Positions 1 to 11,334 of a stretch of 64,000 nucleotides of DNA are shown here, piece by piece (positions within the stretch are counted from its first letter, which is position 1; every line of letters begins with the position of its first letter). The notes below the pieces were generated by a model that searched no databases, was not told where the DNA came from, and saw only the letters and a program-made list of their open reading frames with translations. Position numbers and translations under genes: made by a program. Source of the stretch: Pestalotiopsis fici W106-1 (lineage: Eukaryota > Ascomycota > Sordariomycetes > Amphisphaeriales > Sporocadaceae); NCBI RefSeq assembly GCF_000516985.1, contig NW_006917098.1, positions 1,302,001-1,366,000 of the forward strand, given 5' to 3'.

Positions 1-795
1 TTGCAGGAGCAGGTAGTTCAAAGGTTTGACGGCTTCCGACTGTGGTCAAAGGCGACGCTGGCCCGGGAGGTGTGGGCACGAAACTACCGTAATTCCCTTC
101 ATTGCCCGGTGAGCGTGTCAATGACATACGTTCTGGTCTCAAGGGTATTGATGTGGGTTCGGACTGTGCCGTGGTTGGGTCCCTGGTCCTATCTGAACCT
201 CCCACTGTCTTGCCACGTCCTGTTGGAGTTTGACCAGGACCAAGCGAGTTTGCTCCCGACGAGGCGGTTGCCTGGTGACCTCCATTATGCCTTGAAGGTG
301 TAGAAAAAGTTCCTCCATAAGAGGGGGTGGAATGAGGTGGCAGGTCTGCCTTTTTGGTTAGGTGAGGAGGTGCATTGGCCTTGTTGATGGCGCGTGACAC
401 GGCCTTCACGTATTTCTTCCCGGCCTTGTAATTCAAGTACTTGATCCGCCATTCTTTAGAAAAAGGTCAGGTCAGTAAAGATCCGTGTTAATGAGGTAAG
501 CAACGAGGCTTGGGAAACAGCATTTGGCGGCGCGCAATTGAAACGCCATCCCAAGTAAGCAATCGACCAGCGGGCTCTTGCCTGCTAGGAATGAAGATGC
601 AGAGGAGATCTCATTCGCAATGTGCCCGCACCAGAGGCGATGAGAGGCAGTGTTCATGGAGGAGATTTTAGAGATTACTCACCTATGCACAGTTAGCCTA
701 AGCAGATTTTCACGAGGGAACCATGCTAAGACGCTATCAGAAGTCAAAAACTCACCTGGGACGAGGTCCGCCTCGAGCTCCTTTGCAAATTTCAT
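1..795 (-). CDS. SPX-domain protein, Syg1/XPR1-like phosphate exporter (5' end only, cut by window edge)
   Basis: Exon 1 runs 795-756 and encodes MKFAKELEADLVP plus one base. A 302-bp intron (755-454; donor GTGAGT, acceptor CTAAAG) follows. Exon 2 starts at 453, reads EWRIKYLNYKAGKKYVKAVS and stays open to position 1. A start of the form MKF(A)K plus 'EWR(I/V)KYLNYKAGKK' is the N-terminal SPX signature, which binds inositol polyphosphates in phosphate-homeostasis proteins. The following Ser/Thr/Pro/Gly-rich stretch fits the low-complexity linker inside the SPX domain of fungal Syg1/XPR1 proteins. The membrane EXS domain that would prove a phosphate exporter lies outside the window, so another SPX protein (Pho81, Vtc or a transporter) is not excluded. 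The gene is divergent from the GH18 gene, with about 0.8 kb between the two starts. Confidence 0.82.
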
Positions 796-1593
796 GACGT
801 CAGATCATAAGTATGCAAATTGGGCTCTCGCGGTCCATCGATATAGTACTTGGGCACCAAAATAAAAGAGTGTGACCACGATGATGGCGCCTGGGAAAGC
901 CACAGGCTTTCGTTCCTGAGACCTCTCCTCAGACAAGGTATTAGAGATTGTAACCGTCAAAATGACGACGGGCGCCGCGAAACTCAACCGCCGCGCGCCA
1001 AAAAAGGGTGGGAAAAAATAAGAATTTATTGACCTTTCCGTTCAAGACAGGTCCTTCGCTGCTTCCCGAGCTTGGGCCCGTATCTAAAGCGACCTTAGGG
1101 GACTTGATGGGTCTCTGATTGGCTGGACGCCCGACGTGCTCCTTTAACTTCCAGGCCACTCCACTGAAGCCAGCACACGTGCGCCAGACATGGACCTGCA
1201 CACGGGCAGTACACCCAATACAATCAAGACACCATTGAGCTCGGAACCAATATCGATCTATCCATTTTGATATATTGGTATAGAACAGCCTGTAATTTAC
1301 AATTAAAGAGCCCAACAGACGATCTGTGATAAAGCGCAGATAACATTGTGAGTCAGTAGGATCATTTTCACGATTGGGAAATCAATTGGTCTCCAGCACG
1401 GTCGGTAGGGCATACCAAAGTACTATTCTGCCCCTCACGTTGCGAAGCAGGTTCTTGACGGCTATCGATCATTCCTGGTTACAACCTCATCAGCCTGCTT
1501 CGTTCTTTTATCCTTCTTATACCTTAGAGGATTGGCGCCAAATCATTCGCCAGATTTGACTGCTGGAGACTGGAAGAGACAACCACAAACAAA
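796..1593. other. divergent intergenic region, SPX gene / GH18 gene
   Basis: About 800 bp separates two start codons pointing away from each other, so it must hold both promoters. The SPX start at 795 is preceded, in gene orientation, by a TGACGTC sequence (796-802), which resembles a CRE/bZIP site. The GH18 start has a good context (CAAAATGG). No coding sequence is credible here. Confidence 0.6.
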
Positions 1594-2676
1594 ATGGCGC
1601 CTATACCTCGATCTTCTCTCCCCCGCCTCATCCTTTACCACCAAACGGTCAATGAGCGGGACGGCTCACCAATCTCTGTCCTGCCGCTTATCACTCGACC
1701 AGACATCTCACTCACTCATATCATTGTGGCCGCCATTCACATCAACGAGGACCCACTCAAGTTGACGCTCAACGACCACGCGCCCTCGCACCCGCGGTTC
1801 GCGACGCTATGGGCGGAGCTGCGCCTGGCCCAGGCCAACGGCATCGCCGTGCTGGGGATGCTGGGCGGCGCGGCCAAGGGCACGTACGCCCGGCTGGACA
1901 GTGCCGTCGTCGACGACGCAACCTTTGAGGCCTACTACGGGCCCGTACGGGACCTGATCCGGGACCGGGGCCTCGACGGGCTGGACCTCGACGTCGAGGA
2001 GCCCATGTCCCTGGGCGGCATTATCCGGCTGGTCGACCGGCTGCGCGCCGACTTTGGCCCCCGCTTCTTGATCACTCTGGCTCCTGTCGCCGCCGCGCTT
2101 TTAAATTCCCGCGCCAATCTCTCCGGTTTTGATTACGAGGCCCTCGAGGTCATGCGCGGTCGCGACATTGCCTGGTATAATGCCCAGTTCTACTGCGGCT
2201 GGGGCGACGCCGCCACCCCGCTCATGTACGACATGATTGTGGCGCGCGGCTGGGACCCCAAAAAGGTCGTCATGGGTCTCGTCACCACGCCCGAAAACGG
2301 CAACGGCTTCGTCCCCTGGCCGGTGCTCAGCGGGACTCTGAAGGTGCTGCAGAACACGTGGAAGGACGGCGCTTTCGGCGGCGTCATGGGCTGGGAGTAC
2401 TTCAACAGCTCGCCCGGCGGCAAGGAGAGGCCGTGGGAGTGGGCTCAGAACATGACCAAGTTGCTGCGGAGTGGAGGGGGATCCTCGCGCATACCGGAGC
2501 CAAGTTCCGCAAGTCAAGCGGGAAGTGCGGCTGCAGCGGCCGATCAAGCAATTCCAGCTTCCACAATTTCTACAGTAGCAGAGGCGGACCCGGACGTCGA
2601 ATCAGCTGCGGAACCACCCGTGCCAAAAGACTTTCAGTACGATACCGACTTTGGCGAGGGTTCGGACAATGAATGA
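1594..2676 (+). CDS. GH18 chitinase-like glycoside hydrolase, intracellular form
   Basis: A single exon of 360 codons with start context CAAAATGG. The catalytic motif DxxDxDxE of family GH18 is present as DGLDLDVEE (about residues 128-136), where the final Glu of DGLDLDVE is the acid/base. Other TIM-barrel strands can be followed: 'LTHIIVAAIHIN', 'GIAVLGMLGGA' (substrate-cleft strand), 'FLITLAPVA', 'WYNAQFYCGWG' and the C-terminal 'GGVMGWEYFNS', whose Trp is usual at the -1 subsite. There is no signal peptide or chitin-binding module, so it probably acts in the cytosol, or is exported unconventionally. Known relatives are chitinases or endo-N-acetylglucosaminidase-type enzymes. Beyond the barrel is a low-complexity Ser/Ala/Glu/Asp-rich tail of about 65 residues with no domain I recognise. 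The enzyme class is secure; the substrate (chitin, chito-oligomers or N-glycans) is not. Confidence 0.9.
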   Translation: MAPIPRSSLPRLILYHQTVNERDGSPISVLPLITRPDISLTHIIVAAIHINEDPLKLTLNDHAPSHPRFATLWAELRLAQANGIAVLGMLGGAAKGTYARLDSAVVDDATFEAYYGPVRDLIRDRGLDGLDLDVEEPMSLGGIIRLVDRLRADFGPRFLITLAPVAAALLNSRANLSGFDYEALEVMRGRDIAWYNAQFYCGWGDAATPLMYDMIVARGWDPKKVVMGLVTTPENGNGFVPWPVLSGTLKVLQNTWKDGAFGGVMGWEYFNSSPGGKERPWEWAQNMTKLLRSGGGSSRIPEPSSASQAGSAAAAADQAIPASTISTVAEADPDVESAAEPPVPKDFQYDTDFGEGSDNE

Positions 2677-3280
2677 TCAAGCTGGTATAAGGGGTTTTTC
2701 AAACATGAGGTAGAAGTGATTGCATTTGCATCAGCGTGGCGTTTATACATCATGGGAGCAATTTAATAATTTAGATAAAATTGTGTATAGAACCCTCTTT
2801 GCAGGCATGAGATATGGAATAGATGATAATCCATGTCTCGGCCAGCGCAAGACCATTTATTGCATGTTTCGAGTGTTTGCCGACAGCATCGTTGGGAATA
2901 GCAGAGCTATATCTCTTTCTACCTTTCTTGCCATGCCCTTCACGGCCCGAATACCAAATTTGTATAACCACATGCAAAGGTCACTCATGGCACGACGTGA
3001 GTGGTTAGATGAATTGTTTCTTCTTTAGTATTTATGCTTTATCTAACTCCTGTCTTGGAGTATACGCTGTTTAGCGAATATTCTTGTGCGCTCTATATCT
3101 AGCTTCTATCGTTTTACCCATTCGCTGCGAAAAGTAAGGGTCGCAATGAAGCTCTAAAGTACATTCTCGTTATCATGAAAAGTTGAAAAATTGAAGGACA
3201 GAAATTCTCGCAGTGTGTGCAATGAAGTGTTCCGTGTACGTATCGGCGATTTTGCGAGATGGAAAATAAAAAGAACAGAC
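2677..3280. other. convergent intergenic region
   Basis: This is the shared 3' flank of the GH18 gene (plus) and the channel gene (minus). It is moderately AT-rich and carries only short unsupported open frames. Both polyadenylation regions must lie here, but no single signal stands out. Confidence 0.5.
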
Positions 3281-5921
3281 TTAAACCATATCTGCCCTGT
3301 CGCTCCGGCGGTCACTCCGCATGGTCATGGTTCTACCGAACAGTCTATGGCCGTGACCACCATGCTGGCTGCCAGATGCCAGACTAGCCGTGCGCTCGAG
3401 GTTAGGGTTAGCACCACTTGCAGTAGGCTCCTCCTCAGCAATCCGTGGAGGATGGGCGAAATGTGGGTGAGTTCTACGGCCAACAAAAACATCTTGGTAG
3501 AAATCCTGATCTGGTAACGAAACTCGGGAACCGGAGCGGGCGCGTCGTGATGCCGAAAGCTTCGAGTAGTCAACCGGCTGATTGCTGGCCTCATAGGCCG
3601 GTGGCTGAATATTGGATTGGTAAACAGGGAAGTCCCGGCCGGAAATCTGGTACTGTCGTCTCGGCTGCTCGATACCAATGTTGACCATCTGCGTCATCAG
3701 CTCCAGTGCGAATTTGTTGTGGCGAACCAGACGAAGCAGCTCATTCTGGAAACTGGACTTGTGGAAGCAGATGAAGTTGACCGTAATACAGTAGGCATCT
3801 TCCACTCCCTTCATTTCCGTAATGATCTTGCTGGTGAAGTCACGCCTGTGTTCCAGAACGTACTCTGACATTCTTGCTTGAAGTTCCTCGATATGTTCCC
3901 TAGGAGTACCGTGCTTCATTCTCAACTCGAATACGTCGGCCAGTTGTCCAGATCGTCGGTGATTGAGGATGAACAGAGTGTTGAGAATCGAGTTGGGAGC
4001 CTGGACAATGTGACCTTCCATCTTCTTGAATTCGGTGTAGAGTAGAGAAATCGCCGTCACGTAGTAGTCGTCTCCGGTTCCTGCGGCTCCAGTGTTACCA
4101 TAGATGGTGACACGGTCGCCAATATCAAAGGGATGCTTGACGAAGACGAAGATGATGGACTGCAAGAACTCTTGGGCAGTGGCTTGGAGGAGCCAAGAGA
4201 GACCTGAATTACTTGATTAGTATACATATGCTACCATGTGCATAGAAAAGAGAGAGCTTACCGAGGATGACTGTTCCAGCAGAGGTAAGTGCCGTGGCAG
4301 CAGAGGCCGAAATTATCGAAATGAAAACAACAATGGTGATGACAACGACAACGACAACCAAAACCTGGTCAAGTTTGCGAATTACTGAGTCGAGATCCTT
4401 GACTGACGCAGCAATGGCCTTCTTTTCGCGGTGGACTTCGTCGCAGAAAGCTTCCAGCTCATCCATGGAAACATCACCATTCAAGTCGCGATCGAAGATA
4501 CCGAAAGCATTCTCTGCATCTTCAGGGGTAGGGAAGGCAGGATTCAGATCATCGGGGCGCAGCACGTCAGAGTCCGACTTCGCATAGGTGCGAAACAGTC
4601 TACGCGCCAGCACCTGAGCAGAACTAGAAGACCTGAGCAGCTCGGATACAACCTTGCGAGGATGGTTGCTGAGTAGAATTTCCCGCCCAGTAAAGTCGCC
4701 AGCAACGCGATTGGCAACATCACCGACTTTGTTGAAAGCCTGGCGAGCATTGTTTTGGAAAAACTTCATCGGTGTGCGTGTACCCGATCCTGTGAGGCCT
4801 GGTGAGTTCTTGACGGAATCTTCAGACACCAATATGTCCTTGCTGTGCACATATAGGTGTACGAGGTACGCGATGCTCTGTTTGTTTGTCTCAATTCTTG
4901 TAGCATACGTCCGCAAGTGGAAAGAGTTGGCAATCCATTGAATAATAATCTTCTCGGCCCAGTTGAGGACGGCAAAGATGAACAGGGCGATAATGACCTT
5001 GTGAACGGTACTGATCCAGCCGACACTAGGATAGGGGTCATCGCCACCAGCAGAGACCTTGTGTGCTTCATCGTCAACCACGGGCAGGAATGAGATGAGC
5101 ACGGCAAGCATCCAAAGGAAGAGCGCTGTTGGGAGCTCGAGCGACTTGCCCATGGCCATCCACTTCTTAGGATTTCCAGATCCGACGACCTTAGCGGCGA
5201 ACCTGGCAACGAAGGGGAAGATGGCAGTCATGATACGGGCCGCCCACAGAGACAACCAGACAATCTCCAACCAGATGCCGAACCAGAGAAGCTGTGTTCC
5301 GCCCTTGCCTCCTACCGGCGTTTGGTGTCGTGGGTCGAGGAAGATGCCCATGAAGATGGGGATGAGGAGAATTGCAGTGATGGGGAGCAAGTACATAAAG
5401 TATCTCACTACTCTGGGAAGCTTCTTCAAGTACTTGAAGATTGCGTTTAGTTTGCTCGGAGGCGTTTCCGAGGGAGGCCCACCAAGGGTGACTCCAGGAG
5501 CTGGCGCATTAAAGACATCTTCCTGGACAATCTCTTGGTTTGAGCGAACCTTGGAGACGGATCGAGCGAGGTGTTGTTCTTCCTGGTTGCTAACCATCTG
5601 CTGAATTTGAAGCATGGTCAAATCATCTACCAGACGTGTAGCCTGCTCGCGATCCCTGTTCTCTTCCATTGGCGATAAATATCCACTGGGAGACCGAGCC
5701 TCGCTGGATGCTCTGTCCATGCTTTCTCTGGGTAATTGCAGGCGGAGGTTTGGGAATTTCTCCTTCTCGTTGTCAATTTCGTGGTGCTGATCTACTGCCG
5801 TATCCGAGACTGTAGGAATATGTGTCAGGGTAGGCGAGTTGTCCTTCTCATCCATATCCTGTGAGCCCGTTTGTGCTGCGCCATCCGACCAGGATGATCC
5901 AGCGCGAGGTGGTGCAACCAT
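3281..5921 (-). CDS. EF-hand mechanosensitive ion channel, MscS family (Msy1/Msy2-like)
   Basis: Two exons, 5921-4262 and 4203-3281, are separated by a 58-bp intron (donor GTAAGC, branch TACTAAT, acceptor TTCAG). Splicing restores VILG|LSWLLQATAQEF and gives 860 residues. The first ~170 residues are a disordered, charged cytosolic head. Several hydrophobic helices follow (about residues 170-340), including 'LLWFGIWLEIVWLSLW' and 'VIIALFIFAVLNW'. An EF-hand (FGIFDRDLNGDVSMDELEAF, about 473-492) precedes the pore-lining helix (VLVVVVVVITIVVFIS). The MscS beta domain has the signature 'FVKHPFDIGDRV'. The C-tail is Ser/Arg-rich. Family knowledge: Ca2+-modulated channels of the ER or cell cortex that open on hypo-osmotic stretch and shape Ca2+ influx; S. 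pombe Msy1 and Msy2 have the same EF-hand plus MscS layout. Order, domain set and splice are clear; exact location in the cell is inference. Confidence 0.94.
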
Positions 5922-8056
5922 GCTGGTCTAAATGAGACGAATTATGATGTTGCGTCCAACTGGAAGTGCATAGGCAGTGTATTGACTGCTTGGAGTTCGA
6001 AGCGTCGTTCTGAAGCGGCGCTCAGTTAATAAATAATATCGTTGGGAGGTGATTTGGACCGGCCCTGTCACACCAAGAGATATAAACCACACTCGGTTCC
6101 TCGAGGTGTCCGTATATTGGTGTATTTTGGCGGCGGTTGGCCTAGTGGTGCAATAGTGAGGATGAGAGGAGCCTGCAGGCCTGGGACGGAAAAGTTGAGG
6201 AGTTGACGGAAGGAAGAGTGAAAAACGAATGTTGGTCTCCAGAGACAATAGGTAGATCTTGTGTAAAAATGGAAAAGAATGCAGTGGAGAGGAAAGATGG
6301 AGAATGGGTGGTCTCGATTGTTCGAGCACTCGGGGTCGGACATATCAAAGGATCAAGAGGTGAACAAATCTCAGATCTAGTATTTTTGGGTAACCCCCCC
6401 CAGGACCACCTATGCGCCATAGCTTGCCAAGCTTGCTTGGTTGCGTGCAGCTTCCCTCTGAACTCAGTGGACTGAACCCAGAATGGAAACAAGAGCTGTA
6501 GTGGGTGGCCCCCCGACGACCGATTGAATCAGTGGATCTCCTTGATTCCCATCCACGATCCAGTGGATGAACCAGCCAGTCTCACACACAGTAAGGACTG
6601 ATGACGCGCTTGCAGGTCCACAGCTCGCTCAAATTTTGATAGGCGATTCTCGGCAGCGGGTCTCTGTGGACCTTTGCCAAGCAGCCGGGCCAGTCCTTAG
6701 CTTGCGTGGGCCAACACTTGTATCAGATACTGTAGTACTACCACTGTGGTTACTGGTGTGTATGCGATAAAAATTGCATCCATCTCTTTGTTTCTCGGAT
6801 TCAACGAAAAATGCACGGCGCGTAAGATCTCTCCCAGGCCCGTTTGTGCAAATCTCTAGATTGTCCTTGAAACTCGGCAGAAGTAAGTTTGCGGGCTGAC
6901 TGGACGAGCCGAATAGATCGCTGTTTTACTCTCTGTTTTTTTTTCTGGTCTTACCACCCGATTAATGATTCCACTTCCCGAGTGCACCACAGTATTCAGT
7001 GGGGGACAGCGAACTCTATTTGGACATCCGCAAAGGGAACACATAAAAAAGTCCATTCACTACAAACAAAACACACAAGGAATGTCTTGGTTACTTGCAG
7101 CTTGTGAAAAGATAACAACATGCCACGACAGCCATTCAAGGATGGTAGCCCCTTTTTGGTGTTCCCATCCCTGAACTACAAGCAACAAGAAAAATCAACA
7201 AGGCAATCCCGTTTGGATGAGTTATCCGCTGGCGAAAATGCATCAGCGGGTGGCGACCGGCCAGTCCTTTCTCTCCCTTCCCCATTGCATCAAAATCTAT
7301 TCAAGCCAATTTGTCCGCTAAAGTAATAGTCTGCGAGCTGCTTTTAACAGCCCTACACTACATTACATACTTGAACCCTTCATCACAACGCCACGTCAGG
7401 CAACATACGTATTGAACGGACCGATGATGATGATATTGTTTGCCTTCCGCCGCTTTGCTTGGCATTGCAGTTGGTGTTGTTGCGTATCTCATCATCCTTT
7501 CAATCAGGGAACCAGAGATTGTATCAAGCGCAACAGCACAACAACATTTTCGATTATCACGAGCCAATGTTCTTGCTCGCACCGCATCAAGTCTTCATTT
7601 CACCAACATCCAGGGGTCTGACGCAGGGACCAAAACGGTGTAGGCGCGCCTCAGTCGACACAGTGCCGCCGTCTCTTCAGTTGTCTCAGCTCCCGGATCA
7701 AGGCTGGTCATCCTATTCGCTGCCCACCGGGTCGCCATACCGCAGTGCTAAACCTGGTTTATGAGCCTGCCTACCTACACTAGCTCAGCGTTTTTTTATG
7801 GCGTTCAAGGCACGGCGCGGACGGGAGTGGATACGACTAATATAGGACGACACACACGTCAACAATGTGGTATGGTTTTGCCGTGTTATCGCCTATGCGT
7901 GTCACTCTGTAACACGAAATGATCAGCGTTCACACCAGGGCAGCATTCAAGCTGAATTAGACCGCTGCTTTCCTACCTTGCCTGCATACTCCATAGAGAT
8001 GCCACCGTACGCGCAACCTCCCTTATGGACGATGGGGCATTGCAGGTGCTTCACAA

Positions 8057-8070
8057 ATACTGTACAGTAT
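8057..8070. repeat. perfect 14-bp palindrome ATACTGTACAGTAT
   Basis: The sequence ATACTGTACAGTAT equals its own reverse complement. It lies far from any called gene. It could be a dimeric regulator site or a chance event; related TACTGTA words recur nearby (for example around 6729). Confidence 0.5.
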
Positions 8071-10734
8071 ACTCTACCAGCCGAGGCTCGGGCTCCCGAT
8101 TTTGATCTCGTCCGATTGGGCCCTACCCTTGGCAGGCACCTTGTTCTTCTAGTCACTCTGCCAAAAATGGCTGGCTGAGAATTATCGTGGGAGTTACCGG
8201 AGTTATTACCCCCACGGCCGACCTGGACCAGGAAAAAAAAAACGCCCTGTCAAAAACTGACGTCATGCCTCACAATTGGCACTTCTAGCTGCCACACGCA
8301 GAGGGTGAGTACCTTGATCAATGAGCGATTTGTTGATCTCCACGTACGCGTTGGAATGGGAAACTTGTTCATCCCCATTCGCAATCAATAGTCGAGTATG
8401 ACAGCTCTGAAGTGGATCAAAGATGATGTCGCTGGACGATACAAACTTCCCGGACTGACGAAACGGCCGTCAGCAGCTTCACAACCTTGGAAATCCTCCA
8501 GGGGAGGGCAAGAATAACCGTCACAATACAGATCGTCCAGGGTCCAAAGTTGACACAATTTGCGGGGAGTCTGTAGTATGCGCCTGCGATCTCCGAGCAT
8601 TATTATCAAGACCAAGAAGATCTCTAGCGTATGGTAATCGACATATCAGACGGTGCAGACACTGGACAGTCAGTCGTACGCATGTTTACGACAAACTTGA
8701 ACACTACACGACCTAGGTGCGTAATAGGCCTGAGCCTGTAGCGTGCTCTCAGCCGCCTGGGTCACCCAACTATTACGCGCCTCACCAGTGACTCGCCTCA
8801 GTCACACGCCTCAGCATTACAAGCTTGACTGGCCCATGGCCAGATGTTGTGACACGGTGCACTCTCACACACAGTTGGGCGGTATGTAAAAGATGAACTC
8901 AGAATCAGTATTCATCAAAGCAGCAGCAGATGAACCCCCAAGACCCCCAAATAAATCGGGTCTTTTGTTTCAATGTCTGATTGTGGCTTGCTCGAGTGCA
9001 ACCCCTGACAAGCCATCCCGTCGAGCCCGTGCCGCTATCTCACAAACTCGAGCGCCACTGGACACTGAACGGATGCGCCGCTATCTCTTCACATGCAAGG
9101 GGCAGAATTTAGAAAGGGCTTATCGTAGTCTGATTCGTTGGACAAGTGTCAAGGATGCAACCTCTATGTAGTGGCTCCTGGAAGTGTGAGAATGAAATTT
9201 TGAGCAGCACACAACCTTCGACCGCGCGCGCACTGAGAGACACCGTGCCAATCATTAAAAGGCACCTTCAATCTTCAATCCAAGCGGTTTCCAAGGGACC
9301 AGTGGGCTGTGTCGAGTCACTGCAACCTTGATCTCGGCAAATGGACGTTTCACGCAAGGATCGCCCTCGTATGGGAGCTTTTGCAAGACTTCTAGGCCCG
9401 AGTCTAGAACCTCGACAAAGTTCGCACGTTCTTTAGAATGAATATAGTCATTCTTCTATTTTTGTCACGTATATTGCAGATACATGCATCATCTCCAACA
9501 CAGCGCTTCGGAGCACAGCATGCGTTGTGTGTTCATTGCAAGTTTGATTCTTTCGAAAACGTTTTTGCAGAACACGCTGCAATTGCCAATCGTCTTTTGA
9601 TTGCGCGCAGAAACACGAGAAGAACTCCGCCGAGCGAACAGGCAAAATCCCAGTCATGCCTTGATGGACTACTTCTTGGTATGTGGCTCTCGTCCTCCCC
9701 TAATAATTTTGTGAATCAAAAGAAACCCAGTCTTGAGTCGCAAGCAGTCGTACGATTGCCTTACACTGCCTTTCAACAAGTGTCCTCATTTCTCTTAAGA
9801 TCATTGCTAATGTGCCGGCGGCTCTCGGTATGCTCAAAGCAAAGTGGGAGGCCTCGATGCCGTGCGGCGTGTGCAGCATCAACGTCTGCTTCCATTTATG
9901 CGATCTGCTCATCTCAGGTCCTGAGTCCCGTTTCTCATTCAAGTCACACCCCAAGATGTATTAACCAATGGACGAAAATCGTCCAACCCGAGCTCAACAT
10001 TGCCTGTATCCTAGAACATTGCTGTGTCGTTCTCATCAAGTGCACAGTACTACATAGGTTCATCAGGAGTTGCACTTGTACTTGCAAGTCAGTGAAAAGT
10101 AACACACATATCGTATTGACTTGGAGAGTCGGTGATACAGACTACGGCTTCTTATAAGTCTTATCTGGACCACTGAGCCACTCTAAGTTCAGCCCCCACA
10201 GCCACTTTTAGTGGGCATCTCCAGCGCCCCTGCATCAATATATGCAGATAGAGATCACCACGAAATATCTACATCGTGGTGCAAGAGTCCGGAAATTGTA
10301 ACCTCACAAGGTCACCCACTCAAAGTTGAAAGACACCTCTGGCTCGCTGACAATTCAACGTGGCGTACTTTCATCACGCTGCAAGGCTCTTTTGGTCCTC
10401 GCGAGCAATGCAAGTCTCAACGCGCAGCTACACTCAGACGTACAGCCTGACAAGGCTCCAGAATGTTTTGGGCGTTGGGGCAACCTCCGAATAATTCGCT
10501 CTGAACCAGGGCGAAGTCATCAGATTCCGTCGCTGCCTTGAAATCGGCCTTTAGAAGTCAGAGAATTACTCCAGCATTTTACCAACCGTGACGGCTGGGA
10601 CTGCTAAACATCAATCACTTGGGTTGGATTTAGCGCAACGAGAAACAGTCGACAACGCTGAAATTCGTAGGTTTATATCCCTCCCGGGGCCTGTTTCCCC
10701 CCCTCAGTTTCCTACCTTGTAGGATGCTTGACTG

Positions 10735-10752
10735 CCTACAGTGTACTGTAGG
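10735..10752. repeat. inverted repeat CCTACAGT-GT-ACTGTAGG
   Basis: Two exact 8-base arms are separated by GT. It lies about 600 bp upstream of the membrane protein start at 11335. It could be an operator-like dimer site or a small hairpin; no function can be assigned. Confidence 0.5.
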
Positions 10753-11334
10753 TGATTATCTGTGTACACCGCGAAAGGTGGCCAAAGGATTGATCCCCGT
10801 CTGCGAGCACGCGCTCACCAGATCGATGCATACAGTATGTACGACTGGAGTCTCGGGGTGGGCACTTCCACAATTTGATTGCATTTGGGAAAGCGCTCGT
10901 CCACTGAGTATAGCCAAGCAACAGGAAATACTGAGGTGAAAGGCAAAATGGTGTTTGCTCTGATGCTAGTTGTCTCGCGGCAGAAGGTGGAAGAAAATTT
11001 GAGGATGTTGAATGCCAAAGGTGTGGGAGAGTCGAGATTCCTGCGGTTGCATATCTCACGAGAATCCCTGACCAAGGCATTGGGGGCAGTAATACATGCG
11101 GCCACACGGTTTCAATGATCGCCCAACCTCTGTAATTTTGAATAATGTGGCATTTCCATCGCGGTCAGGAATTTGGGGGCTACAATACGACCTTGTTCAA
11201 TAGTAGGAAGATTTTTCGCTGCTTGCCCACAGTTCCCTTTGATGTCCTCATCTATCTCGCCCCGCCTTTGTCGAGAGACACCTTTTTTTTATCGAATTTG
11301 TTGTACCCAGTTTCAACATCAAAGTACACTGAAA

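Larger units (their letters stand above)
5922..11334. other. 5.4-kb gene-poor region upstream of the channel gene
   Basis: No gene could be supported in this stretch. It begins with the channel gene promoter and leader, then continues with mixed-composition DNA of short open frames, none showing a recognisable domain or spliceable neighbour. It contains a perfect 14-bp palindrome at 8057-8070 and an 8+8-bp near-palindrome at 10735-10752. The longest frame, 9438-10157 (239 codons, Cys-rich, hydrophobic start), has no recognisable relatives and is most likely chance. Confidence 0.55.

Noticed and set aside
3399..3413. Telomere-like GGTTAGGGTTAG
   Set aside because: It lies inside the coding sequence of the channel C-tail, is only two units long and is not at a chromosome end. 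A similar GGGTTAGGGTTT near 32578 is also isolated.
9438..10157. 239-codon plus-strand frame with a hydrophobic start, Cys-rich
   Set aside because: No recognisable domain, Leu/Ser/Cys-heavy random composition and no splice partners. A frame of this length is expected occasionally by chance in this much non-coding DNA.
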